Origin: Trichobilharzia regenti
Lineage: Eukaryota > Platyhelminthes > Trematoda > Strigeidida > Schistosomatidae
Direction of reading: 5' to 3'
Assembly (NCBI GenBank): GCA_944472135.2
Contig: CALYDD020000274.1
Location: forward strand, 40,173 to 104,172
DNA: 64,000 nt
Below are positions 29,761-41,382 of this stretch, in pieces. The notes beneath the pieces are model-generated. The model saw nothing but the letters and a program-made list of their open reading frames with translations. It searched no databases and was not told the origin of the DNA. Each line of letters opens with the position of its first letter. Position 1 is the stretch's first letter. The position numbers and the translations under genes are program-made.

Positions 29761-30869
29761 GCACTCTAGTTGAGGAATTGCACTGAATATACATTATTTC
29801 AAATGTCGTGTTCTACTCTAACTTCCTCTCTCACTCGTTGTTTTTGTGCCACAGTTAAGTGATCGGGAAACAGTATTTCGTTTTGTTTTCTTCAGGTGAT
29901 TGTACTTTGGCAATAAACGACGATTGTTCTGATGAACACGACATCCATGTATGAGTGAAATATATTGCAGTGGGAAGAAAATTTCTATGACAGTGTCAGG
30001 AGCAATAATAGCCGCAAGCCACCAACAACAGTAATTAGCATATAGTTGAACATATAAGGAAGTATTAGCATTCTAAAATTAATCAACAACAGGAAATTTT
30101 CAATCCATACGTGGTCAAGAAACTGGAGAATGTCGAAATAACCTATATGAAGTGACAGGCAGCTAAAAACTACCATCTGACGAGTCAGGGAGATTCGGAG
30201 TTGAATCACCAACATTTTTGCACTATTTCTTAAATTTACACATTTGAAAAGAGATAGAAGGACAGAGGGAAGCTGAAGGAGTCCTCAGGGAGTGATATGT
30301 AAATATTAACATATATATACTGTAAAAAAAAACGGTGAATTCCACTGACACACTGACTTGTTGTCTCGTTCTAACTTCTATAATGCATGTATGGACTAGT
30401 AATTATGTCTAGTTTAAAAATTTTACGCATGTTCTCACAATAAATCAACATTTATAGATGAAGTCCGCTGTTACCGATACATTTAGTGGACCAAATATTT
30501 CGCTGTGGGGTCAGCAAGGTGAACGAGTTAGAAAGAGGAGGACAGTGTCCTCTTTGAGCAGTCTTATGACTTGAGAGTTGAGAACTTAGAGTGTATTTGG
30601 TGTTATGCACATTACCTCTTGGTCACTTGCAAAAGATTGGAAACCAGTTTCAGTGGAATTTGGCCCACAAGAAGTCTGGTAATGCCCTGTGGTAAGGACT
30701 TAATAATCATCAAAAAGCAGCAATACGTCGCCCAGCGTGGAGCAGTTATAAATGCTGTTTATGTAAGCAGGAGTCGTCCTAGGCCATAGTCATGTACCTT
30801 CTCACCGGGTGTGTCTAGCGTGAGACAAAACAGATTCAGTTATTCGCACTCTTTCACTCTGAAATGACT
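29761..30869. other. Unrecognised sequence
   Basis: No coding or repeat family recognised over 1.1 kb. A CTGACGAG string at about 30177 resembles part of a hammerhead core, but the rest of the motif is missing. Confidence 0.4.
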
Positions 30870-31372
30870 TTATATAGAAGAGTAATGGATTACGAACTCC
30901 ACTGAGATACAGACTCTCAAAGAAAATAACGTAGGATACCGTATGAAATCCCTCTGATATGTCGAAGTAGAGAACAATAATAATTTCGAGTGCTCAGCGA
31001 CGACTAGAGACGTAGTTGGAGAAGTCGAACATACAACACAGGACATACTTCTGAGAAATCTGTGTTGAACCTTTGTAACAATATCTTCCTTAAGTCGACA
31101 ACCTGAGGACTTGTATTTAGAAGCTTTTCCTATGACCTCAAAGCTAACTGGAATTATGTTTGTGGGTTTAAATTTTGAAATTCTGCTATACATCTCGATT
31201 TGCTACATGGAATTATTAATTCAGTTTTCCACTTATGACCTAAAGCATTCCAAAAGTAGAGAAGGTGTGTCATGTCAAGTGACTTGAGGACTACTGAAGC
31301 GAGGATATCCGGTCCTAAGTCAGTGGGTCTGAGCCTCTTAACGGCTTTTATTACTAAATTCCTGGCGAGCAT
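30870..31372 (-). pseudogene. Decayed non-LTR RT fragment
   Basis: Minus-strand pieces in two frames keep the order of RT landmarks: VIKAVKRLRPTDLGPDILAS followed by VVLKS (fingers), an LGHKWKTELIIPCSK block, FEVIGKASKYK, KVQHRFLRSMSCVV and a FSTS.YQRDFI remnant of motif A. Many residues are degenerate and at least one frameshift separates 31154-31193. It differs from CR1-1 and CR1-2 and may come from another non-LTR clade. Confidence 0.55.
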
Positions 31373-31775
31373 TTACTTCTTAAAGAGGAGCTGTTAAGGA
31401 GTGCGTGTCCATAAACTAAAGGTCTCCGTTCACTCACTGAAAAGTCCGCTGACAGTGGAAGGGTTACTGTAGATTACTTTGAAGCAAGAGGTCTCACTTT
31501 CCGACCACGCACTTCTTTAAGAGAGTGATGCTACGTTTTGAAGAACTTCTAAACCTAATTCTTCACTTTGTCCATCTTGAGAGTGTAAACGCTTGATATA
31601 CCTAAGTGACCAACCGAGTGGGTGAAAGAATGCCATACGCCTAGCGAAATAGTACTGCTTAACCAATATCTTAAGTTCATCGCGGTAGGCCTCTGGAATG
31701 TACTCAGTTGGTGCTTAGGTTATTTTAGTACCTTCTGTGGAGTCACAGTCTCTAGGTACATGGTTACATCCCATG
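31373..31775. other. Unrecognised sequence, upper part may extend the RT remnant
   Basis: The minus strand between 31373 and about 31600 has broken frames compatible with the region upstream of the RT remnant, but no convincing motif. The rest is unrecognised. Confidence 0.3.
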
Positions 31776-31970
31776 CGTGTGCGTCGGTGGCACAGTGGTC
31801 AGGATTCTCGCCGACCATGCACATGGTCCGAGGTTCGATCCCCTGCCGATGCACACCTGATATCTATGGTCGGCCTGCAAAATTTGAGCTGCCGATATCA
31901 TGCTGAAAGTTCCATACTTGTACTAAAAATGCATTGTGGAATCAAGCTGCAATCAAAAATAAAAAATAAT
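31776..31970 (+). mobile_element. tRNA-derived SINE-like element
   Basis: 31781-31853 has tRNA architecture: acceptor arms GCGTCGG (31781-31787) and CCGATGC (31846-31852) pair, with an A-box TGGCACAGTGG (31788-31798) and a B-box GGTTCGATCCC (31832-31842). Both match the RNA polymerase III internal promoter consensus. The sequence most resembles tRNA-Gly, but the anticodon arm is a near-palindrome (GACCATGCACATGGTC) and the T-stem has a mismatch, so it is not a working tRNA. A ~100-bp unrelated body and an A-rich tail (about 31951-31970) follow. CCCATG on both sides (31770 and 31972) may be a short target duplication. No second copy is in the window. Confidence 0.6.
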
Positions 31971-32201
31971 CCCCATGGAAGAGGGTTACAACAATCTTAA
32001 GTGTCAGTGGTGAAAAAGTTGTCACAGCAAAGGCATCGAATAAGTTATTTGGCTATTACCCGGTCTGTATGCTAATAACTATGGCATATAATGCTGTGTG
32101 ATTCGTATTGTCGTAGATTTCTATTTGCAAAATTATTGAGGCTAATGTGTACGGTGCGCTTCTGAGGCGCGCATTGAAACACGGCATTTGTGTAAGGCAT
32201 G

Positions 32202-34133
32202 ACAATGGATAAAGGCACACACATGGTGTCGTTATGTGTTATCGCGATGTTGTGTTCGGGTTGTTCTACGTTGTTTTCCGGCGTTTTTTCAACTGAAATA
32301 CATTATAAATACCATATTTTAACGAAAAAAATTAGAAAAATGGTGGAAAGTAGACACTTTCAGCAGTTTGAGTGAACGTGTATCTGTCATTGAATTTCGT
32401 TATTTCTTTCCATGTGGAATGTTAAAACTCTGTGTAAATTGTTGATTACGGTAAGGAAAACGAAATCAATTAGGCAATTGATGCATATTTTGCGAAATTC
32501 TGAATGGGTGTTTTGAATCTCTGAGATATGAAAACTTGGTAACATTCAGATGAGTCTACAGCTATAAAGGAGTGTTAGTTGATTTATTCGCAAGATAACA
32601 GTTAATAAACAAATTTTTTTAAATAGTCACTTTGGTTTGGAATATTTTCGTGTTGCTAATTATTTGTTAACGGATGTCATACTATTGTTAATTTGCAGGT
32701 TGCAATTGTAATTTACGGAGTGGTTCACTTTATTTGGAGGCTTTAATGAAGTACAATTGAAGAATTTGGGCGTTATCGTTGGAATCTTTGTGATATTATA
32801 AAATTATTTATCAAAATAAATATCTCTTTAACGTTTTAACGGTGTTCTTTAAAGAATTCACTACTACTTCCCTTTGCTTGTCGAAGGAATAGTGATGTAG
32901 CCGGTTTCGGAATGCGTAGTGATTTAATCTGAAAGAGTGATAATTTACGCAGCATAAGAATACTAGGATTTTCTTCAATAGGATATACCTATAACGCGTT
33001 ATTTTCGATGTACGTAGCCGCCCTACATTTGTTATTATGTAGACGTAGTAATCGCAAAACAAACCTAAGCTCAACGTACATTTTTTCGCAAGCCCTGATG
33101 AAAGATAATCTTTTACGCAGCCGTATTGACTGTAACTGAAACATTTCATGGGAGGCTTGATGACGCACTGAGGAAATAATAACGGTTTACGATTATCACG
33201 CATTTCACACAAGTATTACTACGTTGCCTATCAACTTCGTTAACTATGCAATGTCCTCGGAATGATAATTAAGAGAGATACATGTAGTCAACATAAATGC
33301 ATATATTTACAAAATAAAAACAGTTAAACAGTACATATTCATATTAAAAAGGGTGGAAAAAAATCACAGTTGTCGATTCTTTATGGGTACATGATTGTCA
33401 AATTAAAGTCCACTAATCGTCTTATCCACAATATGTGGATCAGTTTCCCTTAGATGATTGTGACACTGGACCAGTCTTTACAACTTTCAGCACCACCTGA
33501 TCCTTCAGAAGAAACTGGTTATGACCTTTCCATGCAAAGATTGAGATTGTATTCCTTTGACCACCTCCGGCCACACTGAGAAATATCTAAGGATATATAC
33601 ATATCAGATGAATTAATCTTACCTCAGGTGAACAATCCCTAATCTTAGCAACAATGAATATGTGAACAAGGGAGGGAACAATAGTAGAATCGGTATGAAC
33701 AGTCCATATATCCCATAATAAACTTAAAGAATCCTAGAACTTCCAATTTATCTTTCACAGTTTGTTTTCTGCAAAATGCAAATGTTACACAAATGCCTCT
33801 CCTCTCTGTCCGTTACAATCAACTGAAAAAGACTAAATCTTCAAATTTTATACTTCTTTGATTAAGTTACCCAATAATATCCTCTTTTTTAGTGGGTCCA
33901 CATGCATATCACATCTGTAGAATCAATACATGCGTTAACTTGTGTCCTTAAGCTGAAAAAATGTAATGTTTATGCGACTTTTGTTACTATCATTTCAAAG
34001 CCCGCCTCAGTAACGTGAGCTACGTATTAGCCGCAGCGTTTACGCAAAGTAAAATCTACCAATCACAGTATGCATATGTGACCTTGAGGTGCTCAGCCTC
34101 TCCATAAGGTCGTGTGTGCCTTTATCCATTGCC
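32202..34133. mobile_element. DNA transposon with 20-bp TIRs and 10-bp target duplication
   Basis: CAATGGATAAAGGCACACAC at 32203-32222 is exactly inverted at 34112-34131. Directly outside, GTAAGGCATG occurs at 32192-32201 and again at 34134-34143. TIRs plus a 10-bp direct duplication mark a cut-and-paste insertion of ~1.93 kb. The only sizeable frame (133 codons, minus, 32811-33212) has no recognisable transposase motif, so the element is probably non-autonomous or very decayed. A ~9-10-bp duplication suits Mutator-like or Merlin-like enzymes, but the ends do not match the nearby Merlin. Confidence 0.7.
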
Positions 34134-34371
34134 GTAAGGCATGGTAAGTTTGGCGGTTTTCTAATGTTCAAACCATGCTTCTCTACTTTCAGGTTGGCTG
34201 CGAAGTATGCAGGGATTGGTTACCCAAGACGAGGCAACAGATGACCAATAGGAGTGCCCCTTCCCTCTTATCTAATTGTATTGCGATTGGTTGTAAATAT
34301 AATACTTGACCTTGAGTCTTCGTTCTTACTAGCACGCAACACTTGTGTGATCACGCTGCTAACGTGCGCTT
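34134..34371 (+). other. Possible small-intron gene remnant interrupted by the 32202-34133 insertion
   Basis: If the insertion is ignored, a frame before it (about 32113-32201, with YGALLRRALKHGIC) runs into GTAAGTTT...CTTTCAG, a candidate 49-nt intron at 34144-34192. It then continues in frame for ~27 codons to a stop. Donor and acceptor are both good. No family recognised; this may be chance. Confidence 0.25.
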
Positions 34372-35507
34372 GGTGACTCTAAAGAATAGCGGCCCAAACC
34401 GAAACGACCTTTTAACGCAAAAATGACCTTGACAGGGACAACTTCGGCCAATGAGAAGGCTCAAAATGAAAGGCGCATAATTGTAAAAAACGGTTTATAT
34501 AAAAGTAGTGCAATCATAATAAACAGTTACAAAGGATGCCGTTCGCGTATATGTTCCAAGAAAACCTAAAAGTTTCTCATGGGAGTCTTCATAGTCATAT
34601 GAAAGCAGTTTCGGTACATAAATTCATCCAGGTAACTGTAAATCATGGGATTTCTCGATCCATTAACCGCTCTTATACATCTTTTTAGACGACTCCAACA
34701 ACTTTCAATGGAACTGGTGTGGGTTCCATCCAAAGGATTCCGGAAACCGTCCGTATGATTAACAACATGATGAATGTACCCATGATTCGATAATTGACGG
34801 TATCCGCTCCATTCATCTGTATGAATAGTCGTCCCCGGCAACACCAAACGCTTATTAATAGGCACTAATACTGCTGCACTGCGATTGGGAACCGCTTCTA
34901 TATATACTTTGCGCAGTGTCGTGTCGTAGATACCTAGTATCCACTGCTGGTTTGCTTGTAATCTCCCGCGGTTGTATTTCCTTTTTATAAGTACAGTCTC
35001 ATCAATATGGACTATGCTACCGACTCCTCCGAGAACTTGAGTCAGGGTGTTCATTTTCTAGGAGGAAACATCTCTGCAGTAGTTGTACCATTGCACTGCT
35101 GACACCTTTGAATTTTCTGTTTCATAAGCTGTAGCTGTGACTGCTCTTTTCAGGACCCAGAAGTTACAGATCATTAAAATTTTCGTCAAAGGTAGTTTAG
35201 ACCTTGAGAGAAAAATTCCTAAGGGATCTGTAAACCAAAAAACAACGACAAACAAACTCGAACCGATTTCCTCTTTCGGCGCTCAATACATCTGTATACA
35301 AAGCCATCAATGGCCTCTGTGTATTTTTGTATATGCATAACTCCGCATTGGCAAATTTTCGACAAAGCTATCAGTCCGTTATCCAAACAGTAATCGAAAA
35401 CATCCATGATTACTTCCGCAAATGATACAGTCAGCTGATTACTTGCTCAAGGTCACTTTTCTGTTCGAAGGTCGTTTCGATTTGAGCCGCTATTCTTTAG
35501 AGTCACC
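34372..35507 (-). mobile_element. Merlin-superfamily DNA transposon (1.14 kb)
   Basis: The left end 34372-34411 and right end 35468-35507 are 40-bp inverted repeats with two mismatches, starting GGTGACTCTAAAGAATAGCG. They enclose one transposase-like gene on the minus strand. No clear target duplication flanks the element (left TGCGCTT, right CTAGCAT), so the flanks may have been altered. Size, TIRs and transposase type fit Merlin. Confidence 0.8.
34566..35407 (-). pseudogene. Merlin-type DDE transposase, broken
   Basis: The C-terminal part (35054-34566, 162 codons) carries an ISXO2-like DDE domain: HIDET (Asp at residue 18), HTDEWSGY (Asp 80), HVVNHTDGF and THTSSIESCWSRLKR (Glu 117). In the family these residues cut and join transposon ends. 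Upstream and in frame, 35255-35058 has RSKLPLTKILMICNFW and ends in TAG (35060-35058). A further upstream piece (35407-35219) in another frame has CQCG, consistent with the N-terminal zinc-binding region. The frame change near 35230 could be an indel or a very short GT-AG intron. With at least one nonsense codon this copy is probably inactive. Confidence 0.8.
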
Positions 35508-35694
35508 CTAGCATCTATATCTTAGTGATAAACAATTGTTAACATGATCTAATAATTGCAATGACTTACGACTTACAGATTATAAGGTAACAGAAATGCA
35601 ACGTACCGCAGCCTTCAAAATACCCACCACGAACTACCTTTCACAAGTCGGAGATTAAGTGGCTTATGGTAATTTTAGGCGAAAAACATGTGTG
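35508..35694. other. Unrecognised sequence left of copy B
   Basis: No feature recognised. At 35695 homology to copy A begins abruptly. Confidence 0.4.
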
Positions 35695-35974
35695 TTTGAA
35701 CTCTATGCCAGTGGAGTTTCAGTTCAGCCACATGAAAAACATGGATTGGTGTCCCAAGACTTTGGGATGAACGACTAACTTGACTAATTCAGAGAAGAAG
35801 TATACATTCCTTTTCAATCAGTTTCGCATCATGAGCTTTAGACTAATTTATGTTTTTGTGTCAAAATCGTAGAAACTGTGTGGCTATTTTAGAATTATAA
35901 TTTTGTGGTATTGGGGGGAGAAGGGAAAAAAGACTAGAAACAAGATATCCAAGTTCAGGAGGAAAGATGGATAA

Positions 35975-36679
35975 ATAATAATAATTTATATTTTCATATA
36001 AACATAAATTTACATGAAATGCGCGCCAGTTTTACAGGCACGATCAAGTATGTTATAATGTCTAATCTTAGATTGTCTACAAGTTAATAATGTTTCAACA
36101 GTCAAACATTTGATATATATATAATTACACTCATTGTCTGAACCAGGCCGTATAATTATTGAATTGTACAGTTGTCCTCCAGGTTGAGCGGGAAAATCGA
36201 CTTCGTTTCGTTTTCATCCCGTGGCTGTAGGCATACGATAGCCAACCAGTATTGAGGTAAGTATAACGTTTGCAAGGGACTGCAAGCTGTTTTAGAAAAG
36301 TTAAAGTGCTAATGTGAATCATTAAAGTGTAATAAATTAAGTAAGTGCAATGTATCATTAATAAATACATTTATATAGGAAACAGAATGGGGAAGTAATT
36401 AATCCCTAGGCTGACAACGTTCATTTGCAATGTATAGTGCTACCTATATAGTTCGTACTATCATGATGTCCACTTTTGGCTTCAATAAAATTATTTTCAA
36501 GCCAGTTGTTTTTATTTCATACCTTTTTGTCTACTTGGTGCACAGCCGTACCCTACAGAGAATAGGAATAGAATAAGTCGAATCAAATTCATATAGAGCT
36601 ATAAAATGTTAGGTTTAATGGAATATAATGAGGATCAAGTAAAGACGTTGTTAGAAAATGAATGAGATAAGACATTGTG
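35975..36679 (-). repeat. Family B, copy B equivalent of 6918-7622
   Basis: Matches copy A except for scattered substitutions, for example GACGTTGTTAG here against GACGTTATTAG. Contains the left arm of the foldback. Confidence 0.75.
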
Positions 36680-36723
36680 ACATTGATTCGACTTATTCTA
36701 TTCCTATTCTCTGTAGGGTACGG
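36546..36723. repeat. Foldback, 41-bp perfect inverted repeat (copy B)
   Basis: 36546-36586 pairs perfectly with 36683-36723, as in copy A, so the inversion predates the 21.7-kb duplication. Confidence 0.95.
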
Positions 36724-36906
36724 AATTCATAATCAGTTAATTCGTAGAAGTAAGCAACAATTCATTTCACAATCCAAAAACCTACTGGTTAGAGATTAAT
36801 AAAAACTGATTTTGAATCCCCCAGCTATCTTCACCCTCCCTATTCCAAACATTAGATTTCGAGCTGCTAACATATGCTAGTTAATTGTTTTGATAATTTT
36901 GTAGCG

Positions 36907-37316
36907 GTAACAATAATAATAATGCATTCCCACTTTTGTACATGAGGGTCGCCAGTTTTCAGACATTATCAATTTGACAAATTACTCATGCGATTAGTAA
37001 GCGTAGTTATTAATGAAAACATAATGAGATACATATTTATTCCTACCTACCTAGGACACACCAACTGTATAGGCATGGATAAGTATTACTTAAATTGCAT
37101 ATTCAAATTACATGATATACGGTTAAATTACATGGTTGCTGTCATTTTGTCCTTAGTTTGTGGGAAAAATCTGATAACTAGTGATTCAATGGACCACATC
37201 AAGAAATATAGAGATATTGACGTTGCATTAACAAAAAAGCCAAGTATGCGTTGGATGGATTACATATACTTGGGAAAATAAATAGAGCTTGAAGTCAGTT
37301 CCCTCATATAACAATA
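36907..37316 (-). repeat. Family A, copy B equivalent of 7850-8259
   Basis: Matches the copy A element, including the partial second tail at 37336-37402. Confidence 0.7.
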
Positions 37317-38010
37317 GAGTACATCTTATAACAGTAAATTCTCACTTTATGCACATGAGGGACTCCAGTTGACAGGCATCATCAATATGATCATAATGTA
37401 CACATAAGGCTTGTTTAAAAGTTTTCACATAAACGATGTTTTTAGCAATATAATCTGCAAGAGGCTCACCACAGCGGTTAGTATCCAGTTAAACATGGGG
37501 AGAAGTATTAATGATTCAGCAACCGGTGGATTTTGATCCCTTTCTGTCTGGAACCAGAATGACTGCGAACCGATCCATACGAAATGTAGAATGAAGCATG
37601 CAGGAGGCGAATATTACCATCGAATGAGTCATTGGGATCTGAAGTGCAGCTTTGAGCATATTTTCGTTATTTCATGGATATCCAGGTTTATTGGAGCTGT
37701 ATAGGTAGTGATTTGGATTCGTCATTATGGTCGACAGATTGATGAATATTCAGATATGTACTACAACTTGTTTGATTATTCTACGATTTTGACATATTCT
37801 GCAAAGTGTCGCCGTGATCACGGGCAGTATAAATTTGCTCGAAACGCATTACTCTGTTGTCTCCTACCTCCACTGAGTGTATGCAATGGGAACTATGGAT
37901 TTGTGTATTTCCTCGCCACTGTGGAAAAAACATTGCCGCGTTCTTCTTGAAAAGGAGACCAGTTGGTGGATCATATATAATGTCCAACTAACGTGTATCT
38001 TACCATGTGA

Positions 38011-38457
38011 TGTCGTAAGTTCCGACCTTTTTTCTCATATTTCATTCGTATGTCGGTTATGGTTCACCCTTTGTATCAGGCAGACATAATTCAATCTACT
38101 CTTATTTGTATGACTGTTATTGTCATGACTGCTGCTTTTTTGTATGAAATTATTAATAGAGGCGAAATAAACAATAGGGGTTGTCTCTAAGTTCATACAT
38201 TAAATGATCCTACGATTTCAGAAGCTCTTACATGGGAATTAGCACTGGTATCACTTGCAAACTCACTTAGTGTGTCGTTAGGTGCCTTTTCAAAGGGGGC
38301 CAATGTGCATGCTTTTCGCATTACCTTAGGTTATTTGTTCCATATTTGGGCATACCCAATCAACAAAAACTTTTTCCTGGTGGCTGTTTTACATTGTTCT
38401 ATGGCTGCTGTTTTGACAAATGCTCAGAAAACGATAGATTATGTGAATATTTCAGTT
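38011..38457 (+). pseudogene. Unidentified hydrophobic fragment (copy B)
   Basis: Same frame, same in-frame TAA and same truncation by the CR1 tail as 8954-9400, so the stop predates the duplication. Confidence 0.3.
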
Positions 38458-40149
38458 TAATAATAATAATGATTTACTTTGTTCCAAAAGCATTACTTGT
38501 GATACAGAATAGAATTTTCGGCATTAATCACAATATTGCATCTAATATCCTCAAATTATAAATAAAAATTAATCACACAGAAAATTTTCCACATTTACAA
38601 TAAAGGTAGTGTCAAAAACATGCAGCATATAAAATGGAAATAATAATAATGATAACAGCTAGGGTAATAATAATAATAAAAGTGAAAATTGCCGTGGGCT
38701 TGTTTCACACATTATTGTCAATGCGGTATAGAAATCCTAGCATGCTTAAAAATATTGAATATAATGTTCTCTTTACATGATAGTGATGGTGAGGGGAAAA
38801 AGAAAGATTACAGCAGCCATGGAGATAAGTTGGTGTTAGCAATTATGAGAGTAAAACAAAGAAGCGACAGGTCCATAAATATAATAGAAATAATTAAAGT
38901 AAAACTTGAAGGTATATAAGGATGGATGGAGGAAATCGTTTATTTACTAGATGAAAAAAGGTTAGTTATTTCCTGCCTGACGCTATTTTCATCACATAAA
39001 ATACGTGACAAGTATGATATCATATAATTTTTATGCTTAGACGTGCGAGCATACAGTTTTCTGAAGTTGTTCTACCTGAGGAGATGCAAGGTGAAAGCTG
39101 AGGGTAAAGCGGATGCTCCAAGTCAGACAAAATTCCTTCAGCAAATTTATTGCACGAAGTCAAGCGCCTATCGACAACGACGTTAACTATGTGGTCCACT
39201 GGGACACCACTCACTCTACTGACAGTCTTCAGCATTCTACAAATTGTGGCGGTCTTTTTTAAGCAAACCAGGAAAGAATAAGAGTGAACAATAAAGAAGA
39301 ATAGGTAGGATGCAAGAGTTTATGAACTGTAAGAGGAGGGATTGAGTTATACCCGAGTGTCTTAACTTATTAACATAAAATGTCAGGCGGAATATTTTAC
39401 TGGAGATTGCTAAGACGTGGGAAGACCAGGAGAAATCAGAAGAGAGAATAAGTCCAAGATACTTAATTTCTGATTTGATTCCTATATCATTGTCGTCAAT
39501 TTTACAAGTGTCATGAGAATCGATGACTTCTTTTAACTGTCTTTTACATCTTAAGCTGAAATTAACAGTTTGACACTTAGAAGGATTCAGTTTAAGACCA
39601 TTTGCTGACTCCCGATAGAAAGCTATTTATTTTGGTACAATCTAGCTGGCAGTTAACAGCCATTGAAACTGTTAAGTCATCAACGGACTTCACAAAGTTT
39701 GTTTCATCAGAGTAAGGCAATTCATGTAAGAAGAAAGAAAAAAGAAAAGGAGAAAGGACAGCGCCTTGAGGGACATCAGATTCAGTAGCCAATGAAGTGG
39801 AGGACTTCCCTTTATACACGGTGTACTGCTTTCTTTCTGATAAATAGGAATATAACCAGTTGACAGCCCAACATTCTGTTTGACTAGCAGCAAGTTTATT
39901 TAACAAGATTTCCCTAGGGACCGAGTCGAGAGCAGATGTATAGTCTAGGAAGGCACAACAAACAAATTTAGCCCCCTTGTCTAGACTGGAAGCAATGTTA
40001 TAATATAAGATGGCAGCTGCATCTAAAGTGTTTCTACTGTGCTTATGGGCAAATTGTTTAGCGTCATTAAAGGATTTAAGCGAAGGTACAAGAATAAGTA
40101 AAAGTAATTTCTCCATGGTTTTTAAAATAAGGTCTATTTTTTATTTTCA
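38458..40149 (-). pseudogene. 5'-truncated CR1-2-like RT and 3' UTR (copy B)
   Basis: As 9401-11092. G at 39078 keeps a serine codon where copy A has TGA, so the C-terminal frame 39235-39020 is open here (LSPCISSG). Other differences include 39265-region G/A and 40018 C/T. Still broken upstream of the RT core. Confidence 0.85.
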
Positions 40150-41382
40150 CCCCTTCACCCTTCTTCAGTCAATTTCGCAAGATCTTGTAGAGTTCCTGAG
40201 TTTTAAAGGTGCCCCTTAGGGCTTTATTTTTCTCGAGTTTTACCTTCATTTTATGTCTCTCCTCAAGATTTTTGAATTTTTGATGTATCTGCTGTAACGC
40301 ACTAAATTCTTTGTATAAATAAAATTTTGTTTTCAGTTTTCTTAGTTTTAATCACGTTTTGTGGTCTGTGAATAGAGTTGGTGTATTTAGGGCGGATTTT
40401 ACGGGCACGACTGTGTCTCTCACCAAACTGATTTTCTTGTAGAAGATACTAGGTGTTACTTCTAAGTTATTATTGGTGAAAAACTCATCCCAGCCAGAGC
40501 TTCTCAAGAGCGCTGGTAGGAATTCCCTATGGGCATTTCCATGGTCCCTATATTGATAGTAAACTGGGGAACTTTAAGGTGTGTGTTCAGTTGTTAGTTG
40601 AAGAGGTAGACTGCGGTACACTATGTTGTGATAACTGTTGTCGAGTTTGGCCCCCAAATCTATCGAGGTTGGCTCCATTTTGTGGCAGAGGACTTAGTCG
40701 AGAATATTGTTATGTCGTGTTGGGAGGTGTACTCACTGCTTCCATCCTCCTACATTTATAGCTTCTAGGAGCTCCTTGTGGGTTCTCGGTCCAGTGCAGG
40801 TATCCCACTTCACTCCGGAAGGTTGAAATCGCCACAAACTGGTTTTCAGTTGAATTCCAGCGTAGACACATGCCCTAGTATTCCTCCGATAACCGCATCA
40901 GTCGTTTTAGATCTGTTAGGAGCTCTGTATACACATCCCACTAGAATTTTATTTTCATTGGCGTGGATGCTTATCCACTCAGATTCTGGGAGTATGTCGA
41001 TAGTTAGGTTTGTGAAAGTATTGGAGTCAGCTGATTCAGAAGCATATATTAGACACTCGCCTCCTCTTTTGTCCACTCTATCATTCCTATGGATGTCATA
41101 ATTATCAATTATCAGCTTTGTGTCAGGTATATCGCTAGTTAGCCAAGTTTCAGTTACTAAGATCAGCGTTGGCCGTTCCATGTATACCAAGCTGTGGAGG
41201 TAAGTTGTTTTGCTAAGGAAAGATCGAGCATTTAAGAGAATAATTTTTAGAAAACCTGGGTTATTGGGAGAATAATTAGTAGGTTTTCTTGTTACTATCC
41301 CTAGCTCTCGGTTGCCTATGTTATGTTTAGAAGGATTCTCAGATGAAACAGTGTAAGTGTCAAGGAACTTATCCCTAAGTTC
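40150..41382 (-). pseudogene. CR1-1-like endonuclease fragment (copy B)
   Basis: As 11093-12325: ILLNARS, TETWLTS, GGECLIY, GCVYRAP and GDFNLPE in order with later frameshifts. Same junction to a CR1-2-like RT at about 40150. Confidence 0.8.

Noticed and set aside
30170..30200. Possible hammerhead ribozyme at a CTGACGAG string
   Set aside because: No GAAA core element or closing stems at the right distance. Only half of the catalytic core is present.
31781..31853. Functional tRNA gene
   Set aside because: The anticodon arm cannot form a normal 5-bp stem with a 7-base loop, the T-stem has a mismatch, and a SINE-like body and A-rich tail follow.
32811..33212. 133-codon minus-strand frame as transposase of the 1.93-kb element
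   Set aside because: No DDE-like spacing, zinc-binding pattern or similarity to a known transposase could be seen; left as unassigned.
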